Below are positions 38,907 to 51,103 of a stretch of 64,000 nt of DNA, piece after piece. Below the pieces are notes generated by a model. The model worked only from the letters and a program-made list of their open reading frames with translations, was not told the DNA's origin and made no database searches. The position numbers were made by a program, and so were the translations under genes. The first letter of the stretch is position 1. Every line of letters begins with the position of its first letter. Origin of the DNA: Karstenula rhodostoma CBS 690.94 (lineage: Eukaryota; Ascomycota; Dothideomycetes; Pleosporales; Didymosphaeriaceae); NCBI GenBank assembly GCA_010093485.1, contig MU001497.1, forward strand, positions 1,268,098 through 1,332,097, given 5' to 3'.

Positions 38907-39113
38907 TATAGTAGAGAAAAGTAGCTTAAATATCCCTTTATTTAGGGAGTGAATTAATTAGATTACTATATAAAAAAAGATTTACTAAAAAGGCTAATTA
39001 TATACTATACTTATCCTAAATTAGTTTAGTGCTTAGATTAAGGTACCCCTTATCGTGGCTAATTAGAGCTCTATAAACCCTAATATTACTAAGTATTATT
39101 TATATTCTTAATA
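38907..39113 (-). repeat. CopiaA 5' LTR
   Basis: 207 bp, minus orientation, from TATAGTAGAG to TTCTTAATA, followed by the duplicated ATTTA. It keeps three TpG sites (GAGTGAAT, AGTGCTT, CGTGGC) that the CopiaA 3' LTR lacks, so the two LTRs were mutated unequally. Confidence 0.9.
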
Positions 39114-39118
39114 ATTTA

Positions 39119-40444
39119 ATATTAGGTTTTTACTAAAATACTATATTAGTACTAACCTAATATCTATATTAGAAAAAAAAATTATAGTACCTTTTATTAC
39201 TTACTTATTTAATAGTTTAATTCTCTTAACTATCCTTAATTATATTTAACCTATACTTACTTAAAACTATATATATTTATACTATATTCTATTATATTTA
39301 ATACTTTTATAATATAATATACCTAGGAGTTTATTTATATTTAAAAATTACTTTAAAAACTATATTATTTAGCTTAATATAAACGTTTTATTTATAAATA
39401 TCTATATTTCTATAACTTATAAAAAATAGATATTTTATAATATATTATTTATTTAAAATATATATTTAAGGTATATAATATATTTAAAGTAGATAATTTA
39501 AATATACTATACTTCTAAACTTTAGAACTTTTAAAAGTTAATTAATATACTATCTTTATTAATATATCTCTTTTTTCTTTAAATATATACTATATATTCG
39601 TGTATTAGTAAAGTATAACGTACCTTTTTATCTCCCCTACTTTATTAAGTTACCCTACCTTATAGTGAATCTCTATAATATATATACTATAATTTCTATA
39701 ATAAGCTATTTAATAATACTTTATTAGTATATCTAGAGTTTAATACTTAGAGTAATAACTAGACTAATATCTAAACTAATATCTAGACTAATATATATAC
39801 TAATATCTAGACTAATACCTACTCTAATCTCTACTTACTTAAAACTATTTCAATTTATAGTATATTCTACTATATTTAATCTTTTTATAGTATATTATAT
39901 CTAGTACTCTATTTATATTTAAAAATTACTTTAAAAACTTTATTATTTAGCTAAATATAAATATTTTATTTATAAATTTCTAAATTTCTAGAATTTAAAG
40001 AAAAATAGATATTTCTAAATATACTATTTATCTAAAATATATATTTAAGGTATATAATATAATTAGAGTATAGAGTTACTTTATTTATATTATTAAAGTA
40101 GTTAATTTAAATATACTATATTTCTAAATTTAAAACCTTTTTTAAATTTATTTATATATTATCCTTATTACTATATCCCTTCTTTACTTATATATATAGT
40201 ATAATTTCTATATTATATTACTTAATTATACTTTATTAGTATAGTTATAGTCTAATATCTAGACTAATATCTAAACTAATACTTAGACTAATACCTAGTC
40301 TAATATCTAGACTTATACCTAGGCTAATATACTAGAAAGTATCTAGTATCTATATTATTCTATAATTTAGTATTTAAATAAGTCTTTATTACTTATTTAT
40401 ATATAAAATAAGCTAGTTTATATTAAAATAAATATAGTTTATAT
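39119..40444. repeat. Host block with a 483-bp tandem duplication
   Basis: Two successive units start at about 39,276 and 39,856 and share the preceding phrase CTTACTTAAAACTAT and the body TAAAAATTACTTTAAAAACT. The period is 580 bp with R1e, or about 483 bp without it. Each unit ends in a short array of about 12 bp (CTAGACTAATAT-like; about 39,752-39,830 and 40,253-40,340). No coding frame. R1e sits only in the first unit, so it inserted after the duplication. Confidence 0.75.
39595..39679 (+). mobile_element. R1e: very short R1 tail
   Basis: An 85-bp R1 3' end (TATTCGTGTATTAG to CTCTATAAT), flanked by the 12-bp duplication ATATATACTATA (39,583-39,594 and 39,680-39,691). Surviving CpG/TpG sites (TCGTG, ACGTACC, AGTGAATC) make it one of the less mutated R1 copies. 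Confidence 0.82.
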
Positions 40445-40454
40445 ATATACTACT

Positions 40455-40978
40455 TATTAAACTCCCTAGAAAAAGTAACTTCGTGTTTCGCGGACGCTAG
40501 ACCTAACCTAAGCACTAAAAATGGCAGTTTAGTAGTAGGGTAGGGGATAAGATCGCCCTAATAAGGAGGTATTAAATCCTATTAAAGTTAGTCTATTAAA
40601 TATAACTTTAAAAGTTTAAAAAAGTAAGGTATTACTTTAATTTATACTAGTCTTTATTAGGGGATGAAAAAATTCCTAATTAAGTTAGAGATAACTTATA
40701 AATAAATATCTAAAAGGAAAAAATAGGGAAAGTTAATCTAAATAGACTAGAAACTACCTAAATAGGAATAGTTTAATTCCTAAATAGGCTAGTATAGCGA
40801 ACTAGTCCTAAATAGGAATAAAAACTAGGCCTAAATAGGAAGGGACTAGGCCTAAATAGATAACTTATTAAAAAGAATAATTATAGAGCTAGCGATAGAA
40901 TTATATAGGATATCTAGATATTTCCTTAATACTAGGTAGCTCCTCCTAGGGGTTTATTTTAAAAAAAAAAAAAAAAAA
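40455..40978 (+). mobile_element. R3: short poly-A retroposon, lightly mutated 5' half
   Basis: A 524-bp insertion ending in about 19 A (40,961-40,979), with the 10-bp duplication ATATACTACT at 40,445-40,454 and 40,979-40,988. Its 3' end shares TCTAGATATTTCCTTA and ACTAGGTAG with R2, so both may be copied by the same machinery. The interior has about five CCTAAATAGG-type units (40,755-40,860). The 5' part (40,480-40,560) is strikingly rich in CpG and keeps CpA, TpG and an ATG (TTCGCGGACGCTAG; AAAATGGCAG). I could not fit convincing A and B boxes, so a tRNA-derived SINE is unproven. Confidence 0.72.
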
Positions 40979-41284
40979 ATATACTACTCTATAGAATACT
41001 AATATATATACCTAATTTACCTACTTTTAAATTTAATAATAAACTTATAAATACTAATTTAAAACCCTTTTTATAAATATTATTAATTAGTAATATTTAA
41101 TAAATATAAACGTTAATAAGGTATTTATACTATATTAAATTTAATATTTCTTTTTTAATTAAAATAAAAACCTTTCTTAAAATTAAATAAATAAGAAGTA
41201 ATTTAGTTATTAAAAATATAAAGTTTATTATAAATATACTAATAGAGTTTTACGTAAATTAGTAAGATATTTTAAGATATCTTA

Positions 41285-42947
41285 TTAGAGAAATATTACT
41301 ATATTATTATCTTATTAAATTTATATTATTTAAAGCTAGTACTTATTTTTTACTAAGGTAGATAAGTATTTTATTAATTTTAGGATCTTTAAGAGTATCT
41401 TTCTTTATAGATTATAGCTATAGAATTTCCTACTAAACTCTTCTTTTATTATAAAAATCTATAATTTAAGTATATAGTATTACTCTATATTAAAAAGATC
41501 CTATATAATAGAATAGAATAGATATAGTAAATACTTATATAGTTATAATAAAATTACTTAGCTTATATATATAACTATATAGTGCTTTTAATTTCTTTAT
41601 TATATTCTTTTAATTAATATACCTTATATATTAGAAACTAGAGCTTATAGAGCTTTCTTTTTAAGGTATTTAAATTACTTATACTATAGTTTTTTATTAT
41701 TTAAGTAAAGAATATTTTCCTTTAATTATTTAAATAGTTAAATTATATTTATAATAGTAGGATAAAAGTATATAGGCTTATATTTAAGGAATATAAAGTT
41801 ATACTTATAATATAAATCTACTATTATAATACTTTATTTAATTAATCTAATTCTTAAGGTATTACTTAATCTTAAATACTAGACTCTAGCTTTTTTAAGG
41901 TAAGCTTCTAAAATAATATTTATATAAAAGTTTTTAATTATTTTTATATTTTTAAGTAGTAGATTCTCTAATTATTTTATATTCTTTCTATAAAGAATAT
42001 TCTTAATTAGGTAATTTCTAATTTCTAAGATAGGTAGAACTTATATCTATACTTTAATATATTCTTCTAAGGAAAATTTTCTAAAGAAACTAGCTACTAG
42101 AAGGTTTTAATTATTAATAAGGTAGATAGTAGCTATACTATCTAGGATTATATTCTTAGATAGTAAATAAGAATTCTATATTATATTATAGATTCTACTC
42201 TTAAAAATTTCTTTAGAAGATTAATTAAATTAATAAAAGTAGCTATAATACTTCTAGAGTAATTAATAGTAAACTACTTATTATTATTATTTTCTAATTA
42301 GTATTATTAATCCTAGTTTATAGCTTTAACTATTATAGAAGTTTAAAATAACCTAAAATTTCTTTATACTTCTTATTAAATAAAATAAATACTCTAGATC
42401 TATTAAATAAAGTACTAGTAATAGCTATCTATAAGTATTAATATTTAATTAGTTACTATTTATATTAGGTAATCTTATAGGGGTAGCTAAAATTATTATT
42501 ATTCTATATATTATTAGATAATTTCCTACTAGATCTAGTAGTTTAACTACTAAATATTATATAGATACTAGTTCTTTTATAATTAGGTTAGAGAAATTAT
42601 TTCTAAATTAGAGTAAAAAATATTTTTTTAATTTTAAAGAGTATTATTATAGGTCTTTTAAATATTTTATTAAGTAGGATTTACTCCTTAATTAAATAGG
42701 ACTACTTTAGTGTAATTTTTTTATATAGTACTTTAAGAAAATTATAGGTTATAAGTACTCTTTTAGTTTTTTTAACTAAGTATATAATTACTATATAGTA
42801 GAGAAGCTACTATTTTTTAAATTAAGTTTCTAGATTCTACTATCTACTCTTTACTTAATCTAGATAGATATAATACTAAGTTTAAATAAGATTCTTTATT
42901 ACTCCTTTTATAGGTACTAGATTATTCTTTAGTATATAAAGTAGGTA
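41285..42947 (-). mobile_element. CopiaC: internal copia fragment
   Basis: About 1.66 kb match CopiaA 36,720-38,370 (gag to integrase part) on the minus strand. It is cut on the right by the poly-T start of R2d, whose far side is lost beyond Gypsy2. The left edge is undefined. No LTR is attached. The 296 bases before it (40,989-41,284) are AT-rich and unassigned. Confidence 0.72.
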
Positions 42948-43142
42948 TTTTTTTTTTAATATAAAGCTACTATTATAACTATCTAGTAATAAGGAAATAT
43001 CTAAAAGTACTATATAGATCTATTAAATAGCTCTAAGAGATAGTACTATTTATAATAAGAAAAAAAGAAAAAAGGACGCCTATAATACTAGGCTTAATTA
43101 ACTAAATATTAATCTACCTATATATATTATATAATATAGTAA

Positions 43143-43233
43143 CACTATAATACTATAATACTATAATACTATAATACTATAATACTATAATACTATAATA
43201 CTATAATACTATAATACTATAATACTATAATAC
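43143..43233. repeat. 8-bp microsatellite expansion in R2d
   Basis: About eleven copies of ACTATAAT. Other R2 copies have only one to three units at this position, so the array expanded in this copy, before or after the solo LTR landed at its edge. Confidence 0.85.
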
Positions 43234-43439
43234 TATAGTAGAGAAAAGGAATTTAAATATCCCTTTATTTAGGGAGCGAATTAATTAGATTACTATATAA
43301 GAAAAGATTACTAAAAAGACTAGTTATATACTATACTTATTTTAAATTAGTTTAGTACTTAGATTAAGGTACCCCTTATTATAGCTAATTAGAGCTCTAT
43401 AAATCCTAATATTACTAAGTATTATTTATATTCTTAATA
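43234..43439 (-). mobile_element. Solo copia LTR in R2d
   Basis: 206 bp, TATAGTAGAG to TTCTTAATA, flanked by the 5-bp duplication AATAC (43,229-43,233 and 43,440-43,444) with no internal copia sequence attached. Recombination between the LTRs of a former full element explains it. It keeps GAGCGAATTAATTA but has lost the CGCGG site (now TATAG). Confidence 0.88.
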
Positions 43440-44064
43440 AATACTAATAGGGTAGTATACTTTTTATTTACTAATACCTAATATATAATTTAGCCTAGAT
43501 TCTAATCTAGGCCTATAGGACTATATAGTATATTTATAATAAAAGAGAGCTTTTTATTTTTCTTTAATACTTATTTTATATATTTTTATACTTTTTTAAT
43601 TATTAATATAATACTAACTATTATTTAAATACTAATTCTTCTATTTACTTATACTTACTAATATCCTTAACTTTTATCTATAGTTTATAACTTATAACTT
43701 ATAGCTTAGTATATTATTCTACTACTATTAATATTAATATTATCTATTTATTATTACCTACCTATTATTATTATTAATATTACCTACTACTTTTTACTTT
43801 ACCTACTATAGGGTAGCTACTATTACTTTTATATTTATTAACTATATAGGCTTCTCTAACTCCTTAATTATAATTATCTTTATTATAAAGTCTAGCTTCT
43901 TTTAGCCCTTAAAAACTATTATAATTATCTTTTACTATTTATATATAAAGTCCTTATTCTTAGCTAACTATTATAGTATTATCCCTATATAGCCTAGGTT
44001 AGTAATATTATATTAGTAATACTATATATATATATATAAGAAATTTACTAATAGACTCTATAAT

Positions 44065-44271
44065 TATTAAGAATATAAATAATACTTAGTAATATTAGGA
44101 TTTATAGAGCTCTAATTAGCCGCGATAAGGGGTACCTTAACCTAAGTACTAAACTAATTTAGAATAAGTATAGTATATAACTAGCCTTTCTAGTAAATCT
44201 TTTCTTATATAGTAATCTAATTAATTCGCTCCCTAAATAAAGGGATATTTAAGCTCCTTTTCTCTACTATA
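44065..44271 (+). repeat. CopiaB 5' LTR
   Basis: 207 bp. It keeps GCCGCGATAAGGGG and TTCGCTCCCTAAAT, the CpG-bearing motifs common to most copies of this LTR. The sequence after it, GTTATAAGCCTAGTACTTA, occupies the primer-binding position. Confidence 0.9.
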
Positions 44272-44479
44272 GTTATAAGCCTAGTACTTAGAATATAGAA
44301 TAATTCTTTCTATATACTTTACTACTTAAATATACCCTTTTAGGTTCTTCTATTATACTAAAAGCCTTTTTTATTTAATAAAGCTATAAGTAATTTAACT
44401 ATTCTAGTTACTTAGACCTAGCTTATTAATTAAATAAGCTAGTTTTATTAGTTTATAAGCTTATATTTCTAAGTAAACT

Positions 44480-47400
44480 CTAAAGGTATCTAGTCTAAAA
44501 TTAATCTAGATAGTCTAATAGTCCCCTTAATTAAAAATAATTACCCTATTTAACTAGTTATTCTAGAGGAATTATACTAACTAGTTACTTTAAATAACCT
44601 TAAAAATTATAAGTAAGAGCTTAAATTATATAAGAAGGATAAAGAAAGCTATATTTTAAGAATTATAGAATATTATACTATAGTCTCTAACTAGTAGATA
44701 TACTATTCTAAGCTATAAAATTTCTAGAACTAGGTTTATACTACTATCTCCTAAAATTTCTTTACTCTAGTAATAATTAATATAGTTAAAGATAATTATA
44801 TACTTAGTTAAAAAAACTAAAAAAATACTTATAACCTATAATTTCCTTAAAGTTTTAGGTAAGAAGATTACCCCTAAGTAGTTCTATTTAATTAAGTAAT
44901 AAATCCTATTTAATAAAATACTTAAAAGGCCTATAATAATACTTTCTAAAATTAGAAAGGTATTTTTAATACTAATCTAAGAATAATTACTCTACCTTAA
45001 TTATAAAAGAACTAGTATTTATATAATATTTAGTAGTTAGACTACTAAGTCTAGTAGGAAATTATCTAATAATATATAGAATAATAATTATTTTAACTAC
45101 CCCTATAAGAATATCTAATATAAATAGTAACTAATTAAATACTAATATTTATAGATAGCTATTACTAGTATTCTAATTAATAGATCTTAAGTATTTAACC
45201 TTTCTAATAAAGAGTAAAATAAGATTTTAAGCTATCTAAAATTCCTATAATAGTTAAAACTATAAACTAAAATTAATAATACTAATTAGAAAATAAGTAA
45301 TAAGAAATAGCTTACTATTAACTATTCTAGTAGTATTATAGTAACTTTTATTAATTTAATTAACTTTCTAAGTAAAGTCTCTAAGAATAGAATCTATAAT
45401 ATAATATAGAATTTTTATCTATTTTCTAAAAGTATAATTCTAGATAGTATAGTTACTATTTACTTTATTAATAATTAGAACCTTTTAGTTATTAGTTCTT
45501 TTAAGAAAGTAACTATAGAAGACTAAGTTAAAGTAGAAACTTAAACTCTACCTATTTTAGGAATAGGAAATTACTTAATTAAGAATATTCTTTATAGTAA
45601 GAATAGAAAATAATTAGAGAATCTACTATTTAAAAATATAAAAATAGTTAAGAACTTTTATATAAATATTATCTTAAAAACTTAACTTAAGAAAGTTAGT
45701 ATTTAGTATCTTAGCTTAGATAATACCTTAAGGATTAGAATAATTAAATAAAGTATTATAATAATAGACCTATAATATAAATATAACTTTATTTTCTTTA
45801 AATATAAGTTTATATACTCTTATTTTACTATTATAAATATAATTTAATTATCTAAGTTATTAAGAGAGAATATCTCCTACTTAGATAGTAAAGAACTATA
45901 ATATAAATAATTAGAATACCTTAAAAAAAAAGCTTTATAAACTCTAGTTTCTAGTATATATAGTATATTAATTAAAGGAATATAATAATAAAAATATAAG
46001 TATTATATAGTTATATATATAAGTAAGGTAATTTTATAATAATTATATAAGTATTTACTATATCTATTCTACTATATTATATAGAACCTATTTAATATAG
46101 AGTAAGGGTAAATACTTAAATTCTAGATTCTTATAATAAAGAAAGAATTTAGTAGGAAATTCTATAATTTTAATTTATAAGGGAAGATACTTTTAGAGAT
46201 TCTATAATTAATAAAACGCCTATTAACCTTTATAAAGAATAAGTACTAGCTCTAAATTATATAAATCTAATAGGATAATAATATAATAATACTTCTATAG
46301 TAAAGGATATTATAATATAAAAAATAGGTAATTAAAAAAAAAATTATAATTAACTCTTTACTACCTTATATATATAAAACTAATAGTTTAATAAAGTAAA
46401 CTAGAAAAGAGCTAATTAAATAAATAGTAAAAATAAGGTCTAGTGTGAATCTACTAATAAAGCTATAACTAGAGATTATAAATATAGTAGTCTAGCTATA
46501 TAATATAAACCTAAGTATAATATATAGTTTTTAATTACTAAATAAAGTATTAGATAGCTAGTTCTAATAGTACTTTTAGTACTATAAGCTAGTAATTATA
46601 TAATATATAATAGTAGATCTCTATCTAGACTAAAGTAGAATTTATACCTATAGATATTAAGTATATCCTCTAATAAAGGATCGCGAAGCTAGATATAATA
46701 AAAGGGGATTTAAAATAAATTTAAAAGTTTATATTAGGTATTTAGTAGACTATTAAACTTCTAATATCTATAGAATATAGGTTCTTATACTTAATTAAGT
46801 AATTATAACTAGGAATATTATATTTAATAAGATAATCTTCTACTAAGGAGTATATAAAGTTAAGCTTCTAAAAGTAAAAATTCTAAGAATTATAGAAAGT
46901 ATTTATAAGGATAAAGTTAATAATTTAAAAGATATATTTAATATAATTAATCTTACTTCTAGCTTAAATAAGTATATAAGTACTATAAGAATTAAGGATA
47001 TTAAGTAACTATTTAAGGGTAAAAAATTAGAGTAGATAAATTCTAAAAATAGCTAGCTAAGAAATTAAAAAGTAATAATACTAACTATTATATAAGCTAT
47101 AGATATAGCTAGCTAGTAGCTAGGAATTTATATAAATTAAGATTTAAGTATAGAACTTATAACCCTAGATATAATACTATAGCTAGATATTATAAAAACT
47201 AATTAATATAATTATAAAAATATTAAAAGCTATTAGAATTAAAATTTAACTAGAAAAGCTAATAAACTAGAACTTTAGAATAATACTTCCCTAAAGTAGG
47301 AGCTTTAAAACTCTACTACTACCTCTTAATCTAGTATAACTAACTTTATATTATTAAATAAAATAGGAAATTTACTAGTAAGCTAAAAGTAATAGTATAT

Positions 47401-49400
47401 CTTCCCTATAGTAAATAAGGTAAGTAAATAACTTTAAGAAGAGGTACCTAAAATTAACTAACTAATAAATAGGTATTTACTAATTTAAAGGTTAAGATAA
47501 TAAGATATAGATTATAATAATTAGCTAAAGAGTAAATTAAATTTTAGTATATATATATTAATAATAGATTTATTTTTAAAAGATAGTTTTTAGATTAACT
47601 TTATATATATATTTATACTAAGAGTAGATAAAATCTAGAATAAGTATAAAAGCTATAAGATATTAAATATAATAGTTATAGTAGCTATACTTAAGAAATT
47701 AAAACTAGTAATATTACTAACTTATCTATATAGAAATAAGCTACTACTAAAACTAATACTTTAGAAATATCTATTTTCCTATTTTCTAGAAAAGCTATTT
47801 AAGTAGGCTATAATTAAAGAGATTATTACCCTATAGTAGAAAGGAACTTAGATAAAGCTACCCTAATTATAAGTAATAGGATATTTATTTTTATTAAAAT
47901 AAATATTTATATATAAGTTTAATTAAAATAGTTAATTTAAGAACTATAAAGCTTATATTATAATTAGAAGAAACTTTTAACTAAAAAATACCCTATACTT
48001 AACCTATACTATTATATTTATAGTAAAGTTATTCTAAGTAATAATAGTAATTACTATAGAGTTTAATCTTAAAATTAAATAATATAATATTATAGAAGTA
48101 TTTTTAAATACTATAATTATAGTAGATAATTTTATAACCTATAAACTTCTAGATAGGTTTAAAATACTAGAAATATATATAAAATTAAATTAAGCTCTTT
48201 ATAGTTTAAGAGACTTACTACTTTTTTAATATAAAGAGTTTTCCTACTTACTTAGAACTAAAGGGTTTAAAATTTTAAAGGAAGAGCCTTATTTATTCCT
48301 TTCTAAAGATTAGAAAATTCTAGTACTATTTTATATAGATAATATACTACTTCTATATTATAATAACTATAAAGAGTAAGCTTAAATACTATAGAATAAG
48401 GTTATAAATAAATATAAGATTAAAGATAAAAAACTAGTTAAGTAGTTTCTTAGAGTATAAGTAATTAGAGACTAAGATAATTAGATAATTACGCTTATAT
48501 ATAATATATATATTAATAAGATTATAAAAAGATTTAAACTTTATAAAGCTAGTAGCTTTCTACCTACTCCTCTCTTAATTAATAAGCTTAAAAAGAGTAA
48601 AGATAAAGTATTACTATAGTAGATTAAGAATTATTAAAAAAAGATTAGATTAGTATTATATATAGTAATTATACTATAATTAGATATTATATTTACTATA
48701 TTAAAGCTATTCTTTTTCCTTACTAACCTAAGTATAAAATATAAAGTAGTAATTAATTAAGTAATTCTATATCTCTATAGAATACGCTAGAAAATAATTT
48801 AATTTAGTAGATATAATAGTCTAGACCTACTTATCTATAAAGATATATCTTTTATAAATAATCTACTAATAAAATAATTATTTTATAGGTATATTACTTT
48901 ACTATTTAGTAGTACTATTCTATAGAAAGTAGCTTACTAAAATATAATTATAATTTTAATTATAAAAGTAGAGCTTCTTACTCTAGAGTATATTAGTAAA
49001 GAAGTAATAGTTTTAAAGTACTTCTTTACTAAACTTATACTAGACCTAGGATTACTTTAGTAAATCTACTATAATAACTAGTAGATAATTAGACTAGTAA
49101 TTAGAAAAAATAAAAGAATTACTATATACCTTTACTATATTAATATCTAGAATATATAGCTATAATAAGAATATATAAAAGGATTATTTAAGGTTTTATA
49201 TCTTAAAATAAGTAAAATACCTATAAATAGCTTAATAAAAGTACTATTAAAATAGTAGTTTATTAAATTTATATAGCTATTTAATCTTTAAGATATAAGT
49301 TTTATAATTATAAATATAGAAGAAGTAAAATAAATAGAGATTTATTAGATTTAATTATAAAAAGTATTTTTTAACTAAAGAATAAAAGAAAAATAAAAGA
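44480..49400 (+). pseudogene. gag-pol: CopiaB gag-pol relic
   Basis: A plus-strand coding relic broken mainly by TAA/TAG. A retroviral-type protease motif reads LDSIVTIYFINN near 45,440 (LDSGAT expected). The reverse transcriptase shows KNYKAYIIIRR near 47,950 (KYKARLVxxG in the family), ALYSLRD at 48,193-48,213, and the catalytic box FYIDNILLLY at 48,329-48,358, where YVDD is the family motif. Val-to-Ile and Asp-to-Asn here are G-to-A changes at TpG. RNase H follows, about 48,800-49,250. Integrase should lie about 45,850-46,700; I did not assign its catalytic residues. The ALYSL segment and the YIDN box are in different frames, and a run of five T near 48,240 may be the cause, so at least one indel is present. 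Confidence 0.78.
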
Positions 49401-50896
49401 AAAATAAAAGAAATCTATTCTACTTAAATATATTAAGTATCTAATTAAAGAGCTTATAAAGCTAAGTATACTACTATACTTTTAATATATTAGAGTACCT
49501 AAAATACCTATATTTAAAGCTACCCTAACTATAAATAGGAAATTTCTTAGCTTTAAAAAATCTATTATAACTATATAGATACTCTTTAAGGTAATTAAAG
49601 TTAGGCTACTACTAATTTATACTATAATAACTAATATTTAGGCCTACCTTATAAAACTACTATAAAGTATAGTACTTATAAAAAGTAAGTATACTATACT
49701 TAAAAGTATATATAGCCTTCTATAAGTCTACCTCTTAATTATCTATAAAATAGACCTACTAGAAAGTAGATAAAGTAGGAATAAAAGTAGTAAAAGTAAA
49801 AATAAAAGTAAAAAAAGTAGAGATAAAAATAGGAATAAAAATAAATAAAAATAAAATAGAAGTAGATAAAATAGAAATAAAAATAGAAAAAGTAAGAAAA
49901 AAGCTAGTTATTAAATAGGAGTTTTATAAAAGTATAAAAAGGGTTTTTTAATTTTTATTCTAATCTTTTAGTATAGCTTAAATATACTACTATAAATAAT
50001 TAACCTTATAAACCTATATATAGTTAGTAAAAATCTAAGTAATAAGGAAAATAAGGAAAACTTATACTAGAATTTAGATTATTATAGAATAGAATAAAAT
50101 ATATTATATATATAACTAAGAATAGTAGACTATAATAATTAATAAAACTTAATTAGATAAATAGAGAATCTAGCTTATATTAATTTATATAAGTATATAT
50201 AATAATAAAAGTAGTACCCTATTTACTAGTTTATAATATTATAGTAGAGACTATCTAACCTACTACTTAAAATACTTATTAAGTAACTAAAGTAGCTTAT
50301 TAGCTAGATAGCCCTAATATATTCTTCTTTTATAGTTAGGGGAGTATATAATACTATTAGAGAAGCTTAGCTAAAAGTATAGGAAGTAGACTAAATAAAA
50401 AGATAACTAAATTAATAAGTTATTTAAAGAGTTATAGTAAATCTTTTAGTAATAACTATTTATTTAGTTTTAAGTCTCTCTTTTTATTTATATACTTTAG
50501 TAGTATTATTAGCTATCTAAAAGGTATAAGTAGAGTATTAAAAAGTAAAAGGTAAGAATATACTATAAAATAGAATAATAGGGATAAAAAAAAAAACCTT
50601 AAAAAGTATAAAAAATATTTTTTTATTCTACCTACCTCTACTAGTTTATACTATATAATAATTATTTATTTTATTTACTATTATTTACTATACCTAGTTA
50701 TAAGTCTATTACTATTTATAAGTACTATACTAAGTACTAGAAGACTTTTACTCTAACTAATTAGTATTATAATATTAATAATAGTATAATATAAGTAGGA
50801 AATTATAATCTAAGCTATATATTTCTAAGGAAAGCTAATCTAAATAATTAAATTCTACTAGTAAATAAATAATAAGTACTATTTACCTAATAGGTA
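49401..50896 (+). other. CopiaB long 3' noncoding region
   Basis: About 1.5 kb between the RNase H relic and the 3' LTR. It includes a purine-rich minisatellite (about 49,770-49,910) of AAAATAGRARTA-like units and a run of ten A near 50,590. CopiaA has the same region (22,278-23,418 plus the part beyond L-A), so it belongs to the family and is not an insertion. No frame was recognised. Confidence 0.65.
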
Positions 50897-51103
50897 TATT
50901 AAGAATATAAATAATACTTAGTAATATTAGGGTTTATAGAGCTCTAATTAGCCGCGATAAAGGGTACCTTAATCTAAGTACTAAACTAATTTAGGATAAG
51001 TATAGTATATAACTAGCCTTTCTAGTAAATCTTTTCTTATATAGTAATCTAATTAATTCGCTCCCTAAATAAAGGGATATTTAAGCTCCTTTTCTCTACT
51101 ATA
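50897..51103 (+). repeat. CopiaB 3' LTR
   Basis: 207 bp, TATTAAGAAT to CTCTACTATA, equal in length to the 5' LTR and nearly identical to it. It is followed by the duplicated ATAAT. Confidence 0.9.

Larger units (their letters stand above)
22071..39113 (-). mobile_element. CopiaA: complete copia element split by L-A
   Basis: Two halves, 22,071-23,418 (3' LTR and 3' noncoding region) and 33,225-39,113 (coding region and 5' LTR), belong to one minus-strand element. They join to the order seen in CopiaB. Their outer edges carry the same 5-bp duplication ATTTA (22,066-22,070 and 39,114-39,118). Without the 9.8-kb insertion the element is about 7.24 kb, close to the 7,039 bp of CopiaB. So L-A inserted into CopiaA after CopiaA had landed. 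LTR ends read TA...TA instead of TG...CA. Confidence 0.88.
44065..51103 (+). mobile_element. CopiaB: complete Ty1/copia element
   Basis: 7,039 bp with 207-bp LTRs (44,065-44,271 and 50,897-51,103) and the 5-bp duplication ATAAT (44,060-44,064 and 51,104-51,108). The empty site is visible in R2c near 10,230. The internal order is gag-PR-IN-RT-RH, then an unusually long noncoding 3' region of about 1.5 kb. It lies inside R2e, which lies inside R2d, which lies inside CopiaC, so copia elements entered this site at least twice. Confidence 0.92.
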
